Both the position numbers and the translations under genes were made by a program. From NCBI GenBank assembly GCA_012031785.1, contig JAAUTG010000007.1:1-40289 (forward strand): a stretch of DNA of 40,289 nucleotides, written 5' to 3'. The notes beneath the pieces were generated by a model. The model worked only from the letters and a program-made list of their open reading frames with translations, was not told the DNA's origin and ran no database searches. Shown here in pieces: positions 22,327 to 30,934 of the stretch (position 1 is its first letter; the number at the start of each line of letters is the position of its first letter). This DNA comes from Saprospiraceae bacterium. GTDB lineage: Bacteria > Bacteroidota > Bacteroidia > Chitinophagales > Saprospiraceae.

Positions 22327-24393
22327 TTACTTGGATTTGATTAGTTTTAAAATCTGTAATACTTCATCTTCTGCACTTGCCTTCGCAAAGTATGTTCCTG
22401 CTGGCAAGTGTGTTGCGTTCCATCTAGCTTGGTGCAAGCCTTCTGATTGCTTACTATTTACTAACGTTGTAATCAATTTTCCATTTTGATCAAACACCTG
22501 CACGGTTACGTCCATTTCCTTTTCCAACTGGTAATTAATGGTCGTTTCCGTTTGGAATGGATTCGGATAGTTTACCATCATCACCTTACCCACGCTTTGT
22601 GCGCTCAAGCCCAAAACTGTATTGGAAGTAGGTGCAACTTTTGCTACACTTTGTTCACCAACAATTTCACCACTACACTTGCTCGTACCGCTCCAAGGAC
22701 GTTGCACGTAAGGGAAAAATCCTAAGAATGAAGTATCATAGCTTCTACACCAGTTGTGTAGGTCAATACATCCAACAAATCTTGTGTCACTGGACTAGCA
22801 CTAGTGGCAGGATCGAAATCATCGTACCACAAACCAATTGCCGCCAATACTACACCCGATACCGCTTGTAATTCAATGCGCGTCACATCATCTTCTAAAC
22901 GACGACCATTCGGAAAACCATCCATATTAGGAATGAATTGCAATTCAGCCGTTCGATTAAAACGTGGATCAGTTAAGCCCAATACGGCTGCTTGTATTAA
23001 ACCAAGTGAGCTAAAGTCTTTTGACCTACGCTTTGTGACAGGTACTGCCATATTTAAGCGCAGCATATCGCCGCCATTGGGTAAAAAGTTATTCACGAAT
23101 GGTTTACCTGCTGCCAATGGGTTGCCATTTTTACCTGTTGCCAATTGGTAAGGAGTCACATTTGGAACGCCTGTATGGAAAGCGGGCCACAAATCTACTG
23201 AACGTGGTTGACCTGGACCAGGCAATAAGAGAGTACCAAATACTGCATCGTCTAACGCTGTCCCTGCTACTGCTGCTGAACCTTTCAAGGCAAACAAGCC
23301 ATCTGCGCCATTCGTAAAGTCAAAAGCACCTAATGATTTTGTTTGTATGCGCAAAGGTGCAAAAGCAGGCACCGCAGAGCCAAATAAATCATCATCCATG
23401 TACAATGCCAATTCTGGATTGTAGAAAAACGGGTCTAAACTGGTGTCCGTAATTTCGTCATAAGGCGTAATTGCATTCCAATAGTCTTTGAATCCAATTG
23501 GAATAACTGCTTCATTTGTCAAAGGCATTCCCAAACGAGATACTTGTACCCAATCACCAGAGTAAGTTTCCTTACCTGCTTCCAAAGTACGAATTTGAGG
23601 ACGACTTGCAGAAGCCCAAACACCAATCACATAATCTGAATCTAAAATGTCACGCGGTTGTGCTGGCGCAGTTGCTTTTTTCAACAAATCAATAGATAAT
23701 TGAAGGGCAATCACACTGACGTTCTTACAAGCTACTCCGTCAATGGCGGCTCCGTTTTGACGTGGAGAATCACCTAAATCAAAAATACCGCCTAAATCTA
23801 CAAAGAAAGGATCATCAGCAGAACCTACCCACACGCGCTCTTGGCGAGTCGCAAAGCGAACTTCCTTGCGCGCTACGTTTTCGTAGTTTCCGATTCTCAA
23901 ACCTACTGGTGAATTGATGGAACGTGGACCAACATTATATGGTGTCACTCTTCCATTTGCAAGTATTGTACTAAAAGTGCGTCCACCATCCAAGCTGCGT
24001 TCTACGATATAGGTCGTCTTTTGGTTTTCCTTACCTAAACGCATTGGAAAGAAGGTTGTGGGGTCTTCATTTGTGATTTTGAACGTAAAACGATACACAA
24101 TTTCATCACCCGGTATGGAAGCATCGTTATCCACATGAATTTCATAGCGAACGTTCTCTCCAAAAGTGTAGTAATTCGGTCCACCATGCGGCAATTGCAA
24201 AGGCACATAAGTGGCAATGATAGTTACAAAATTAGGATTTTCTGGACTGCGAAAAGCATATAAATCCACATTATCAGCTAAAGGATCATCCGAAATAAGC
24301 GGTGCTTCTCTATGGCTGGAAGCGAACAGCGCGCCACAGATACTTACACTTAGTAGTGTCGCGGCAAAGTATTTTAATATTCTTTTTTTTCAT
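22327..24393 (-). CDS. DUF4331 family secreted protein with C-terminal T9SS sorting domain, two apparent frameshifts (A8 run at ~24383-24390; ~22742)
   Basis: Correcting A8 to A7 at the start yields MKKRILKYFAATLLSVSICGALFASSHREAPLISDDPLADNVDLYAFRSPENPN; C-terminus VNYPNPFQTETTINYQL...GKLITTLVNSKQSEGLHQARWNATHLPAGTYFAKA. Confidence 0.8.
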
Positions 24394-24456
24394 CACAAGG
24401 ATTGTTTTTTAAATTGAAATAAATTTTAAAAATGAATCAGGTTTACAGTCAAAGTA

Positions 24457-26202
24457 TTAATTACCTGACTGATTCACATCTGTACCTCTCCAAGGCATCG
24501 CCAAATAAGGGAAAGTAGCTGTGAATGGTGCATCATTCTTATCCACTCCTGTGGAGTAAGTCAATACATCAATTAAATCCTGTGTTACGGGGCTTGTACT
24601 GGTTGCTGGGTCAAAATCATCGTACCACAAACCAATAGCCGCTAACACTACACCTGATACTGCTTGCAACTCAATACGAGTTACATCATCTTCCAAACGA
24701 CGACCATTTGGGAAGCCATCCATATTTGGAATGAACTGCAAATTAGTATTGGCATTGAAACGAGCATCCGTCAATCCTAACACTGCTGCCTGCACCAAGC
24801 CCAATGCGCTAAAATCTGGACTGTTGCGCGGGGTGACGGGTACCGCCATATTTAAGCGCAACATATCGCCACCATTAGGTAAAAAGTTATTCACAAAAGG
24901 CTTCCCGGCTGCTAATGGATTACCATTTTTGCCTGTTGCTAATTGATAAGGAATCACATTTGGAACACCTGTATGGAAAGCGGGCCACAAATCCACAGAG
25001 CGAGGCTGACCAGCTCCTGGTAACAATAAAGTACCAAAAACAGCATCATCCAAAGCTGTACCTGCTACTGCACTTGAACCTTTTAAACTGAACAAACCAT
25101 CTGCACCATTGCTAAAGTCAAAAGCACCTAATGATTTTGTCTGTACGCGCAAAGGGGCAAAAGCAGGCACCGCAGGTCCAAACAAATCATCATCCATGTA
25201 CAAAGCCAGTTCAGGGTTGTAAAAGAATGGGTCTAAAACAGTGTCTGTGATTTCCTCATAAGGTGTAATTCCATTCCAATAGTCTTTGAACCCAATCGGA
25301 ATCACTACTTCGTTTGTTAAAGGCATTCCTAATCGAGATACCTGTATCCAGCTTCCATTTTCGTCTGGTGTGCTTCCGTCTGTTTGCAACGTTTTGGTAG
25401 CTCTTCTGCTTGCGGAAGCCCAAATACCTATTACATAGTCTGCATCCAAAATGTCGCGTGGCTGAGCCGGCGCACCTGTCTTCAATAAAGTGCTGATAGG
25501 GACTTGAATGGCAATAGAATGCACATTGTATTTTGCTAAACCATCGCGGCTTGGACCGTTTTGACGTGGTAGATCCCCCAAATCAAAAGCACCACCTAAA
25601 TCTACATAGAAAGGGTCATCCGTCGGTCCGCAGAAAACGGTTTCTCCTGTGCTGGCATTGGTAATAGCATTTCTGAACAATTCCTCATAAGTAGTTCCTA
25701 ATCCTACACCAGATTCGATGGAACGTGCTCCGATGTTGTACGGTGGCACAATACCGTTCAACACGATAGGAATAAATAAATTTCCTCCATCCACACTACG
25801 CTCCAAAGTGTAAGTGGTCTTGATGTTCTGCAAGCCCAAGCGAATATTGAAGAAAGTAGATGGATCTTGGTTCTCCCGCTTGAAAGTAAACCGATAGACA
25901 ATTTCGTCGCCTGGTTTGCTGGCATCGTTGTCAATGTGAATTTCGTAGCGGATGTTCTCTCCAAATGAATAGTAATTCGGACCGCCAAAGGGCAACTGTG
26001 CTGGAATGTAGCTTGCGATAATCGTAATCATGTTTGGATTGTCTGGACTGCGAAACGCATACAAATCCGTGTTGTCCGCAAGTGGGTCATTGGCAATTAG
26101 TGGAGCCTCTCGGTGGCTGGAAGCCCAAGCACCGTTACTCATCACACCTAGCAAAGCCAACACCACCCATAAGCGGAAGTGCATACAAAGATAGAACTTC
26201 AT
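24457..26202 (-). CDS. DUF4331 family secreted protein (paralog without T9SS domain)
   Basis: Signal peptide MKFYLCMHFRLWVVLALLGVMSNGAWASSHREAPLIANDPLADNTDLYAFRSPDNPN; strong co-linear similarity with the downstream copy. Confidence 0.85.
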   Translation of the reverse strand: MKFYLCMHFRLWVVLALLGVMSNGAWASSHREAPLIANDPLADNTDLYAFRSPDNPNMITIIASYIPAQLPFGGPNYYSFGENIRYEIHIDNDASKPGDEIVYRFTFKRENQDPSTFFNIRLGLQNIKTTYTLERSVDGGNLFIPIVLNGIVPPYNIGARSIESGVGLGTTYEELFRNAITNASTGETVFCGPTDDPFYVDLGGAFDLGDLPRQNGPSRDGLAKYNVHSIAIQVPISTLLKTGAPAQPRDILDADYVIGIWASASRRATKTLQTDGSTPDENGSWIQVSRLGMPLTNEVVIPIGFKDYWNGITPYEEITDTVLDPFFYNPELALYMDDDLFGPAVPAFAPLRVQTKSLGAFDFSNGADGLFSLKGSSAVAGTALDDAVFGTLLLPGAGQPRSVDLWPAFHTGVPNVIPYQLATGKNGNPLAAGKPFVNNFLPNGGDMLRLNMAVPVTPRNSPDFSALGLVQAAVLGLTDARFNANTNLQFIPNMDGFPNGRRLEDDVTRIELQAVSGVVLAAIGLWYDDFDPATSTSPVTQDLIDVLTYSTGVDKNDAPFTATFPYLAMPWRGTDVNQSGN

Positions 26203-26614
26203 AATAAGAATAAATTTGGTTAAAAAAATAAAGCACTCTGTTGGATTTTGGAGGTAACACTTTGGTGCTTGCTTTTTCAAGCTATCGCACTGTATCTGTT
26301 TTAGTAAGAAAGTGAGCGTGATTCACACTTATTGAGCATTTACGAAATGGAAGGTGAGTTTGGATTTTTGATTAAGGCAGTTTTTTTATTTCTCTTTCAG
26401 TTTTTTGTATTGTGTAGGGAAAAGAACCAAATACATAGCAAATAGAGTATCTGGCTTTGCTTGACTTCATGAGCCAAGTAAGCGTTACAAAAGTGATTAG
26501 CGTAAGAGACAAATGAGTTAACAATTTTCGTCTGCAACTCATTCATTATCAGACAATAAACTGATAACCTATCACCTACAATTTACAAATCACTGCTGAA
26601 ATATCTTATTTGTT

Positions 26615-27295
26615 TTACAGTACGTAAATGATACCAATTGAAAAATGATACCCTAATAATCTTACGAATCGTTCATCGCCTTCGGCAGGCGTGTAAAGCG
26701 GAATGGTAGATAAAGTATGTTGAAAATTCAAACCCCAATGGGTATCAAAATTTATAATGCCACCAATAATCCAAGTTACATCCAAGTTAGAAAAATCTTG
26801 AACCACGCTGTTGAGTTCCAAAATTGGATAATCCTCTACATTTATACCATTAGTTTTGATATCTGTACTCACAATCCTACCCAGTGAAGTCCCTGTAAAA
26901 AAGGTGAAGGGATAAAAATATTCTTTGTTTTTCTTGCCTTCTTCTTTTGTGGTTCGTTGACCAGTATGAATGTGATACAAAAAAGGCATTTCGGCGTAAT
27001 TTAAGCGGATGTCCACATAATTAAAATTGGCTGCTGAACGCTCCCTGTCGCTTGGTTTGCCGCCTCTTTGACTAAAAAGGATGCCAACACTAAGGTATTG
27101 TTTCGTTGTTAATTGTGCAATTCCTCTCAAGCCACCTTCCAAACCTAGTTTTCGATAGCCAAAATATTTGTCGCCATCAATCTGTGCCACATTAAAACTT
27201 AGGGAAGCTCCAGCGTTGAAGCGTTGCTTAACCTGCTGTGCTAGTAATGGTAAGGTCAAGAGAGATAGTAAACTAGTAAAGATTAATCTTCTCAT
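26615..27295 (-). CDS. Outer membrane beta-barrel protein (porin-family-like)
   Basis: Signal peptide MRRLIFTSLLSLLTLPLLAQ, alternating beta-strand pattern, GGLRGIAQLTTKQYLSVGILFSQRGGK. Confidence 0.65.
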   Translation of the reverse strand: MRRLIFTSLLSLLTLPLLAQQVKQRFNAGASLSFNVAQIDGDKYFGYRKLGLEGGLRGIAQLTTKQYLSVGILFSQRGGKPSDRERSAANFNYVDIRLNYAEMPFLYHIHTGQRTTKEEGKKNKEYFYPFTFFTGTSLGRIVSTDIKTNGINVEDYPILELNSVVQDFSNLDVTWIIGGIINFDTHWGLNFQHTLSTIPLYTPAEGDERFVRLLGYHFSIGIIYVL

Positions 27296-27344
27296 ATTCT
27301 TCTTTTTTTTATTGGTGTACTAAATAAAATAGTTGCAGATGTCA

Positions 27345-27472
27345 TGCAGTTCGCTATTTGCTTTTTAAAAAGATTTTCTCCCACCTACTGGAAAGCCTAT
27401 CAATTCAGTTGATCCCAAATAGTTGTATTTGGGTAAACAGCGAATAGCAAAATGCACGTAGCGTAACGTCAG
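27345..27472. repeat. Dispersed intergenic repeat, copy A
   Basis: Contains aatagttgtatttgggtaaacagcgaatagcaaaa (27418-27452), 31/35 identical to copy B at 29149-29183, plus a shared tatttgcttttaaa...tttctc block. Confidence 0.65.
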
Positions 27473-27651
27473 TTATGTTTTTATTGATAGATTCAGTGTT
27501 AAAGTTTACATATTTTACATAGAAAACTTTTTTTTACTACATGGTATCATTAACTGATGAACACTAGTACAATTGAAAAACTACCAGTATTTATGACGCT
27601 TACGTTTTAGAGGTGTCGCTTTAATAGCCACACCTTCTTATCAAAGTCAGT

Positions 27652-28572
27652 TTAAATCAGAAATAATAAAATAAGTCCTGTCAACATAATGAATTTGGCA
27701 ATGGTGCTTAACTGATGAAACGCTTGGTCACTTTGAGCTTGTTGCAGCTTGAAAAAAGAGTAGAGCAACGGAGCTACAATTGCAAGCAGAACGAATAATA
27801 GTGCAATATAAGATTGTTTTTCAATAAGTTGAACAGCAGAAATAAAAAGAAAAAAGAGTAACCCCATGCCACAAATAAATGCAACCCATTTTGAGATGGT
27901 TACGCCGTATAAAATAGGTAAGGTCTTACAAAAATAAACACGATCACCTTCTCGGTCTTCTATATCCTTAATTATTTCGCGGTACATAGTGGAAAGAAAG
28001 GCAAATATTAAGTAAAGGGAAAGCAAAAACTGCAAGTGCGACCCATCCAAAGCGTTTTGTCGCATCAAATCAGCAAAAGTATAACGCTCTGCAAACCAAA
28101 CGATACCAGCTACAAATGCACAAAACAATGCGACGATGACATTTCCGATAATGACACGCTGTTTAAAAAACTTTGAATATAAAAAAAGCAAGACTACTGC
28201 GCTTGGATAAAGCAGCAAGAGTGGTAGATTTTTTACATAGATTGCCAAGTATAATGAAATGATAAATCCAATCAAAGTCAACGTACCATAACACCAATAA
28301 GCGGTCGTTATAGGTATTTGCTGATTGATAATGACTTTGTCAGGCTTATTAATTTGGTCAATAGGATAATCCAAAATATCATTGATAATATAGCCACCTG
28401 CTGCAATGATGACCGTGGAAAGCACGAGCAAAGAAAAATGAAGTACGTCCAAATCAGGTGTGATTAAGTTGCGCTCAAAAATAGGCACCAGCAGTAAGTA
28501 CTGTAATAAATACTGCGTTATAACCACGATTAGTAAATTGGGAAAACGTGTCAAACGAAGGAAAGCGATCAT
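27652..28572 (-). CDS. UbiA family prenyltransferase (geranylgeranylglycerol-phosphate geranylgeranyltransferase-like)
   Basis: MIAFLRLTRFPNLLIVVITQYLLQY, GGYIINDILDYPIDQINKPDKVI, YREIIKDIEDREGDR; multi-pass hydrophobic. Confidence 0.82.
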   Translation of the reverse strand: MIAFLRLTRFPNLLIVVITQYLLQYLLLVPIFERNLITPDLDVLHFSLLVLSTVIIAAGGYIINDILDYPIDQINKPDKVIINQQIPITTAYWCYGTLTLIGFIISLYLAIYVKNLPLLLLYPSAVVLLFLYSKFFKQRVIIGNVIVALFCAFVAGIVWFAERYTFADLMRQNALDGSHLQFLLSLYLIFAFLSTMYREIIKDIEDREGDRVYFCKTLPILYGVTISKWVAFICGMGLLFFLFISAVQLIEKQSYIALLFVLLAIVAPLLYSFFKLQQAQSDQAFHQLSTIAKFIMLTGLILLFLI

Positions 28573-28666
28573 TACTGTAATTGCTTAGGTATGTAAAAAA
28601 AACTGGCGTTTATCAATATTCTAGCGCAAAAATCGTCAAACAATTACAAATGAGCAGAAAAAAAAT

Positions 28667-28692
28667 TGCCTCGCTTTTTCAAGCAGAGGCAA
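28667..28692 (-). terminator. Terminator/attenuator hairpin with GAAA loop in UbiA leader
   Basis: Minus strand GCCTC(T)GCTT GAAA AAGCGAGGC followed by AATTTTTTTTT. Confidence 0.75.
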
Positions 28693-28791
28693 CGTACACA
28701 CACTATGAGAACACCCATTATTAATTCTTGTAGCTCGTAGATTACTTTAGGGTCATCTAATTGAGAAAAAACTTAATTAAGTTTTTAAAAG

Positions 28792-28821
28792 CTACCCCAC
28801 GTTGTTGCCAACGCAGGGCAG
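28792..28821 (-). other. 13-bp hairpin with GCAA tetraloop in leader unit 2
   Basis: Minus strand CTGCCCTGCGTTG GCAA CAACGTGGGGTAG pairs along its full length with G-U wobbles. Confidence 0.7.
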
Positions 28822-28909
28822 TCCACACACTATGAGAACACCCATTTTAATCGTGACGCTGACGAATCAGCGAACATTCGTTTTTCTGCAATTACTTCTT
28901 TTTGACGCG

Positions 28910-28938
28910 CAAATATAGAAAAGTATCAAAGTCACAAA
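28910..28938 (-). promoter_or_regulatory. Bacteroidetes-type promoter for leader/UbiA transcript
   Basis: Minus strand TTTG-N17-TATATTTG, matching the Bacteroidetes TTTG / TAnnTTTG consensus. Confidence 0.5.
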
Positions 28939-29091
28939 TTAATTTTTTTAACAATTTACCAGATTTTTTTACAAATTAATTGCTTCTACAAGATTATTAC
29001 TTCTTAGCCAGAAATTGAGCTTTGATAATCAATATTTTAGAATGTTAAATTTATCAATAGAACTATACAGCATTTTAAGGATTATATTTTA

Positions 29092-29200
29092 ACTGACGCT
29101 GCGCAGTGCTTTATTTGCTTTTAAAGAGGGTTTCTCAAATTTACCTGAAATAATTGTGTTTGGGCAAACAGCGAATAGTAAAAGCGCAACATGCCCAACT
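29092..29200. repeat. Dispersed intergenic repeat, copy B
   Basis: aataattgtgtttgggcaaacagcgaatagtaaaa, same orientation as copy A. Confidence 0.65.
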
Positions 29201-29474
29201 CACTACTTCTTGTTAGGTTTAAAGATTTATTCATCTTAGCATATTCAAATAACAATCTAATTATCAATACTTTAGATTAATAATAGAAAACTAATGTAAA
29301 AATTCATTCAACAAAATCTTTTTTGATTGGCTTATTGAATAATGAATAGCCTAAGCAGCATAGGTTAAGTTTTGACTGTTAACTTAGCTGGTGGGTTTCT
29401 GAGCAATCAATTCAGTGATTTAATATTTCGATGTGTGATTGCGCATCATCACGATTTAAAACAAACTAACTGCT

Positions 29475-30404
29475 ATGAAAAACAAATTTTTATTACTGTT
29501 TATCAGCGTATTGTTCTTATCGTCTTGTGTAAGCAAGAAAAGTTTTTTATCCAAGCAAGCAGAATTAGATGCCTTTCGCGTGGAGTGTGAGGAGCGTGCA
29601 GCTTCTATCACCTCTGAAAATGAGCGGTTGAAGCGCGAAAAAATAGCTCTAGAAGCTGAAATTCGTCGCTTAGAAAGCGAATTAGCAGTAGCGAGAACTG
29701 CCTTTCAGAGTGAGCAAAGTAAGACTAAAACCCTTGAATCTCAGGTGAATGATTTGCGTGGCACAAACGCTAGTTTGCTAGACCGTTTGGCGGATCTTTC
29801 AGTAGTGAGTCAAACTGGTGCAGAAAGCATCAAAAACTCTTTAGCTGCGATTAGTCAACAAAATAAGTATATTCAAGACTTGACTTCTACCATTCAACGC
29901 AAAGATTCAGTTAATCTCAATTTGGTGATGAATCTAAAACGTTCCTTAGCTGACGTGAACGACGAGGATGTGACCGTAGAGGTGAAAAAAGGAGTAGTGT
30001 ATATCTCGTTGTCCGACAAGATGTTGTTTAAATCGGGTAGTGCCGAGATTAGCCCTTCAGCAGATGGCATATTGGCTAAAATTGCAAAAGTGGTGAATGA
30101 CCATGCGGAGTTAGATATTTTAGTGGAAGGCCACACTGACAATGTACCTATCAAAACGGCGAGTATCAAAGATAATTGGGACTTGAGCGCTTTGCGAGCT
30201 ACCGCAGTGGTGCGTATGTTGCAAAGCAAGTACAACGTGAAGCCTGAACGCATGACTGCTGGCGGACGTTCAGAGTTCGTACCTAAAGTGTCGAACGATT
30301 CTGTAAAAAACAAAGCCATTAATCGTAGAACTGAAATTGTGATTTTACCAAAGCTAGACCAGTTTTTTCAGTTAGCTGCACCAAGCACGAAGGAAGGAAA
30401 ATAA
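29475..30404 (+). CDS. OmpA-family lipoprotein with coiled-coil N-terminal region
   Basis: Lipobox FLSSC; coiled coil; LVEGHTDNVPI...NWDLSALRATAVVRML...NRRTEIVILP peptidoglycan-binding OmpA domain. Confidence 0.92.
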   Translation: MKNKFLLLFISVLFLSSCVSKKSFLSKQAELDAFRVECEERAASITSENERLKREKIALEAEIRRLESELAVARTAFQSEQSKTKTLESQVNDLRGTNASLLDRLADLSVVSQTGAESIKNSLAAISQQNKYIQDLTSTIQRKDSVNLNLVMNLKRSLADVNDEDVTVEVKKGVVYISLSDKMLFKSGSAEISPSADGILAKIAKVVNDHAELDILVEGHTDNVPIKTASIKDNWDLSALRATAVVRMLQSKYNVKPERMTAGGRSEFVPKVSNDSVKNKAINRRTEIVILPKLDQFFQLAAPSTKEGK

Positions 30405-30417
30405 AAGACTAAAACTA

Positions 30418-30452
30418 TGGAGGAGGATTGCTACTTACTAGCTCCTCCTCCA
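30418..30452. other. Hairpin downstream of ompA-like gene
   Basis: TGGAGGAGGA...TCCTCCTCCA 10-bp stem, no clear T-run on either side. Confidence 0.5.
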
Positions 30453-30477
30453 CAGTTGATGTAGCTAAATTGTCCTC

Positions 30478-30639
30478 CTAATTTCTTCTATCTCTTCTGT
30501 TCTCCCGACGGCGTGACCCGTTCTCGTGGCTATCGCGCTTATTTTCACAGCGAATTTGAATTTTATCTGACATTGAGGCTTTGACTATTAGAATCATACC
30601 GCATTTACTGCGCTTTCTACCTTTAACAAGATTTAACAT
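30478..30639 (-). CDS. Candidate small basic protein, 53 aa
   Basis: Manual translation MLNLVKGRKRSKCGMILIVKASMSDKIQIRCENKRDSHENGSRRRENRRDRRN*; AAAGGATAAAA precedes ATG; below the ORF-track length cutoff. Confidence 0.35.
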   Translation of the reverse strand: MLNLVKGRKRSKCGMILIVKASMSDKIQIRCENKRDSHENGSRRRENRRDRRN

Positions 30640-30725
30640 TTTTATCCTTTTTAGTCCTGAATTTTAAATTGAATTACAGACGCTTTAATTTCATTAATTT
30701 ATCTACTTAAACAACTAATTATCAG

Positions 30726-30893
30726 TTACATATCCACACTACTCAAAGCATAAACATCTGCCTTGTTGAGTTCAAACAATGACTCAATCCTGAAACTTAA
30801 AATTTGGTATCCATCTGTTTTTTTGTAGTTTAGCGTTTTAATACCTAGTATAACTTCAAATTCGTAAGGCTTCAAGTAGTTTATACGTTTCAT
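30726..30893 (-). CDS. Candidate small protein, 55 aa
   Basis: Manual translation MKRINYLKPYEFEVILGIKTLNYKKTDGYQILSFRIESLFELNKADVYALSSVDM*; below the ORF-track cutoff. Confidence 0.35.
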   Translation of the reverse strand: MKRINYLKPYEFEVILGIKTLNYKKTDGYQILSFRIESLFELNKADVYALSSVDM

Positions 30894-30934
30894 AATCAAT
30901 AATTTATAGCTAAAAGCCGATAAAACTAATCACA

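Larger units (their letters stand above)
28667..28872 (-). ncRNA. Candidate tandem-duplicated structured leader RNA upstream of UbiA gene
   Basis: Identical 23-mer at 28697-28719 and 28824-28846, each followed (minus strand) by a strong hairpin; additional UUCG hairpin at 28857-28872. Confidence 0.5.

Noticed and set aside
28700-28920. Plus-strand peptides starting MRTPI... in the duplicated leader
   Set aside because: Promoter, terminator T-run and G-U consistent stems all favour the minus strand.
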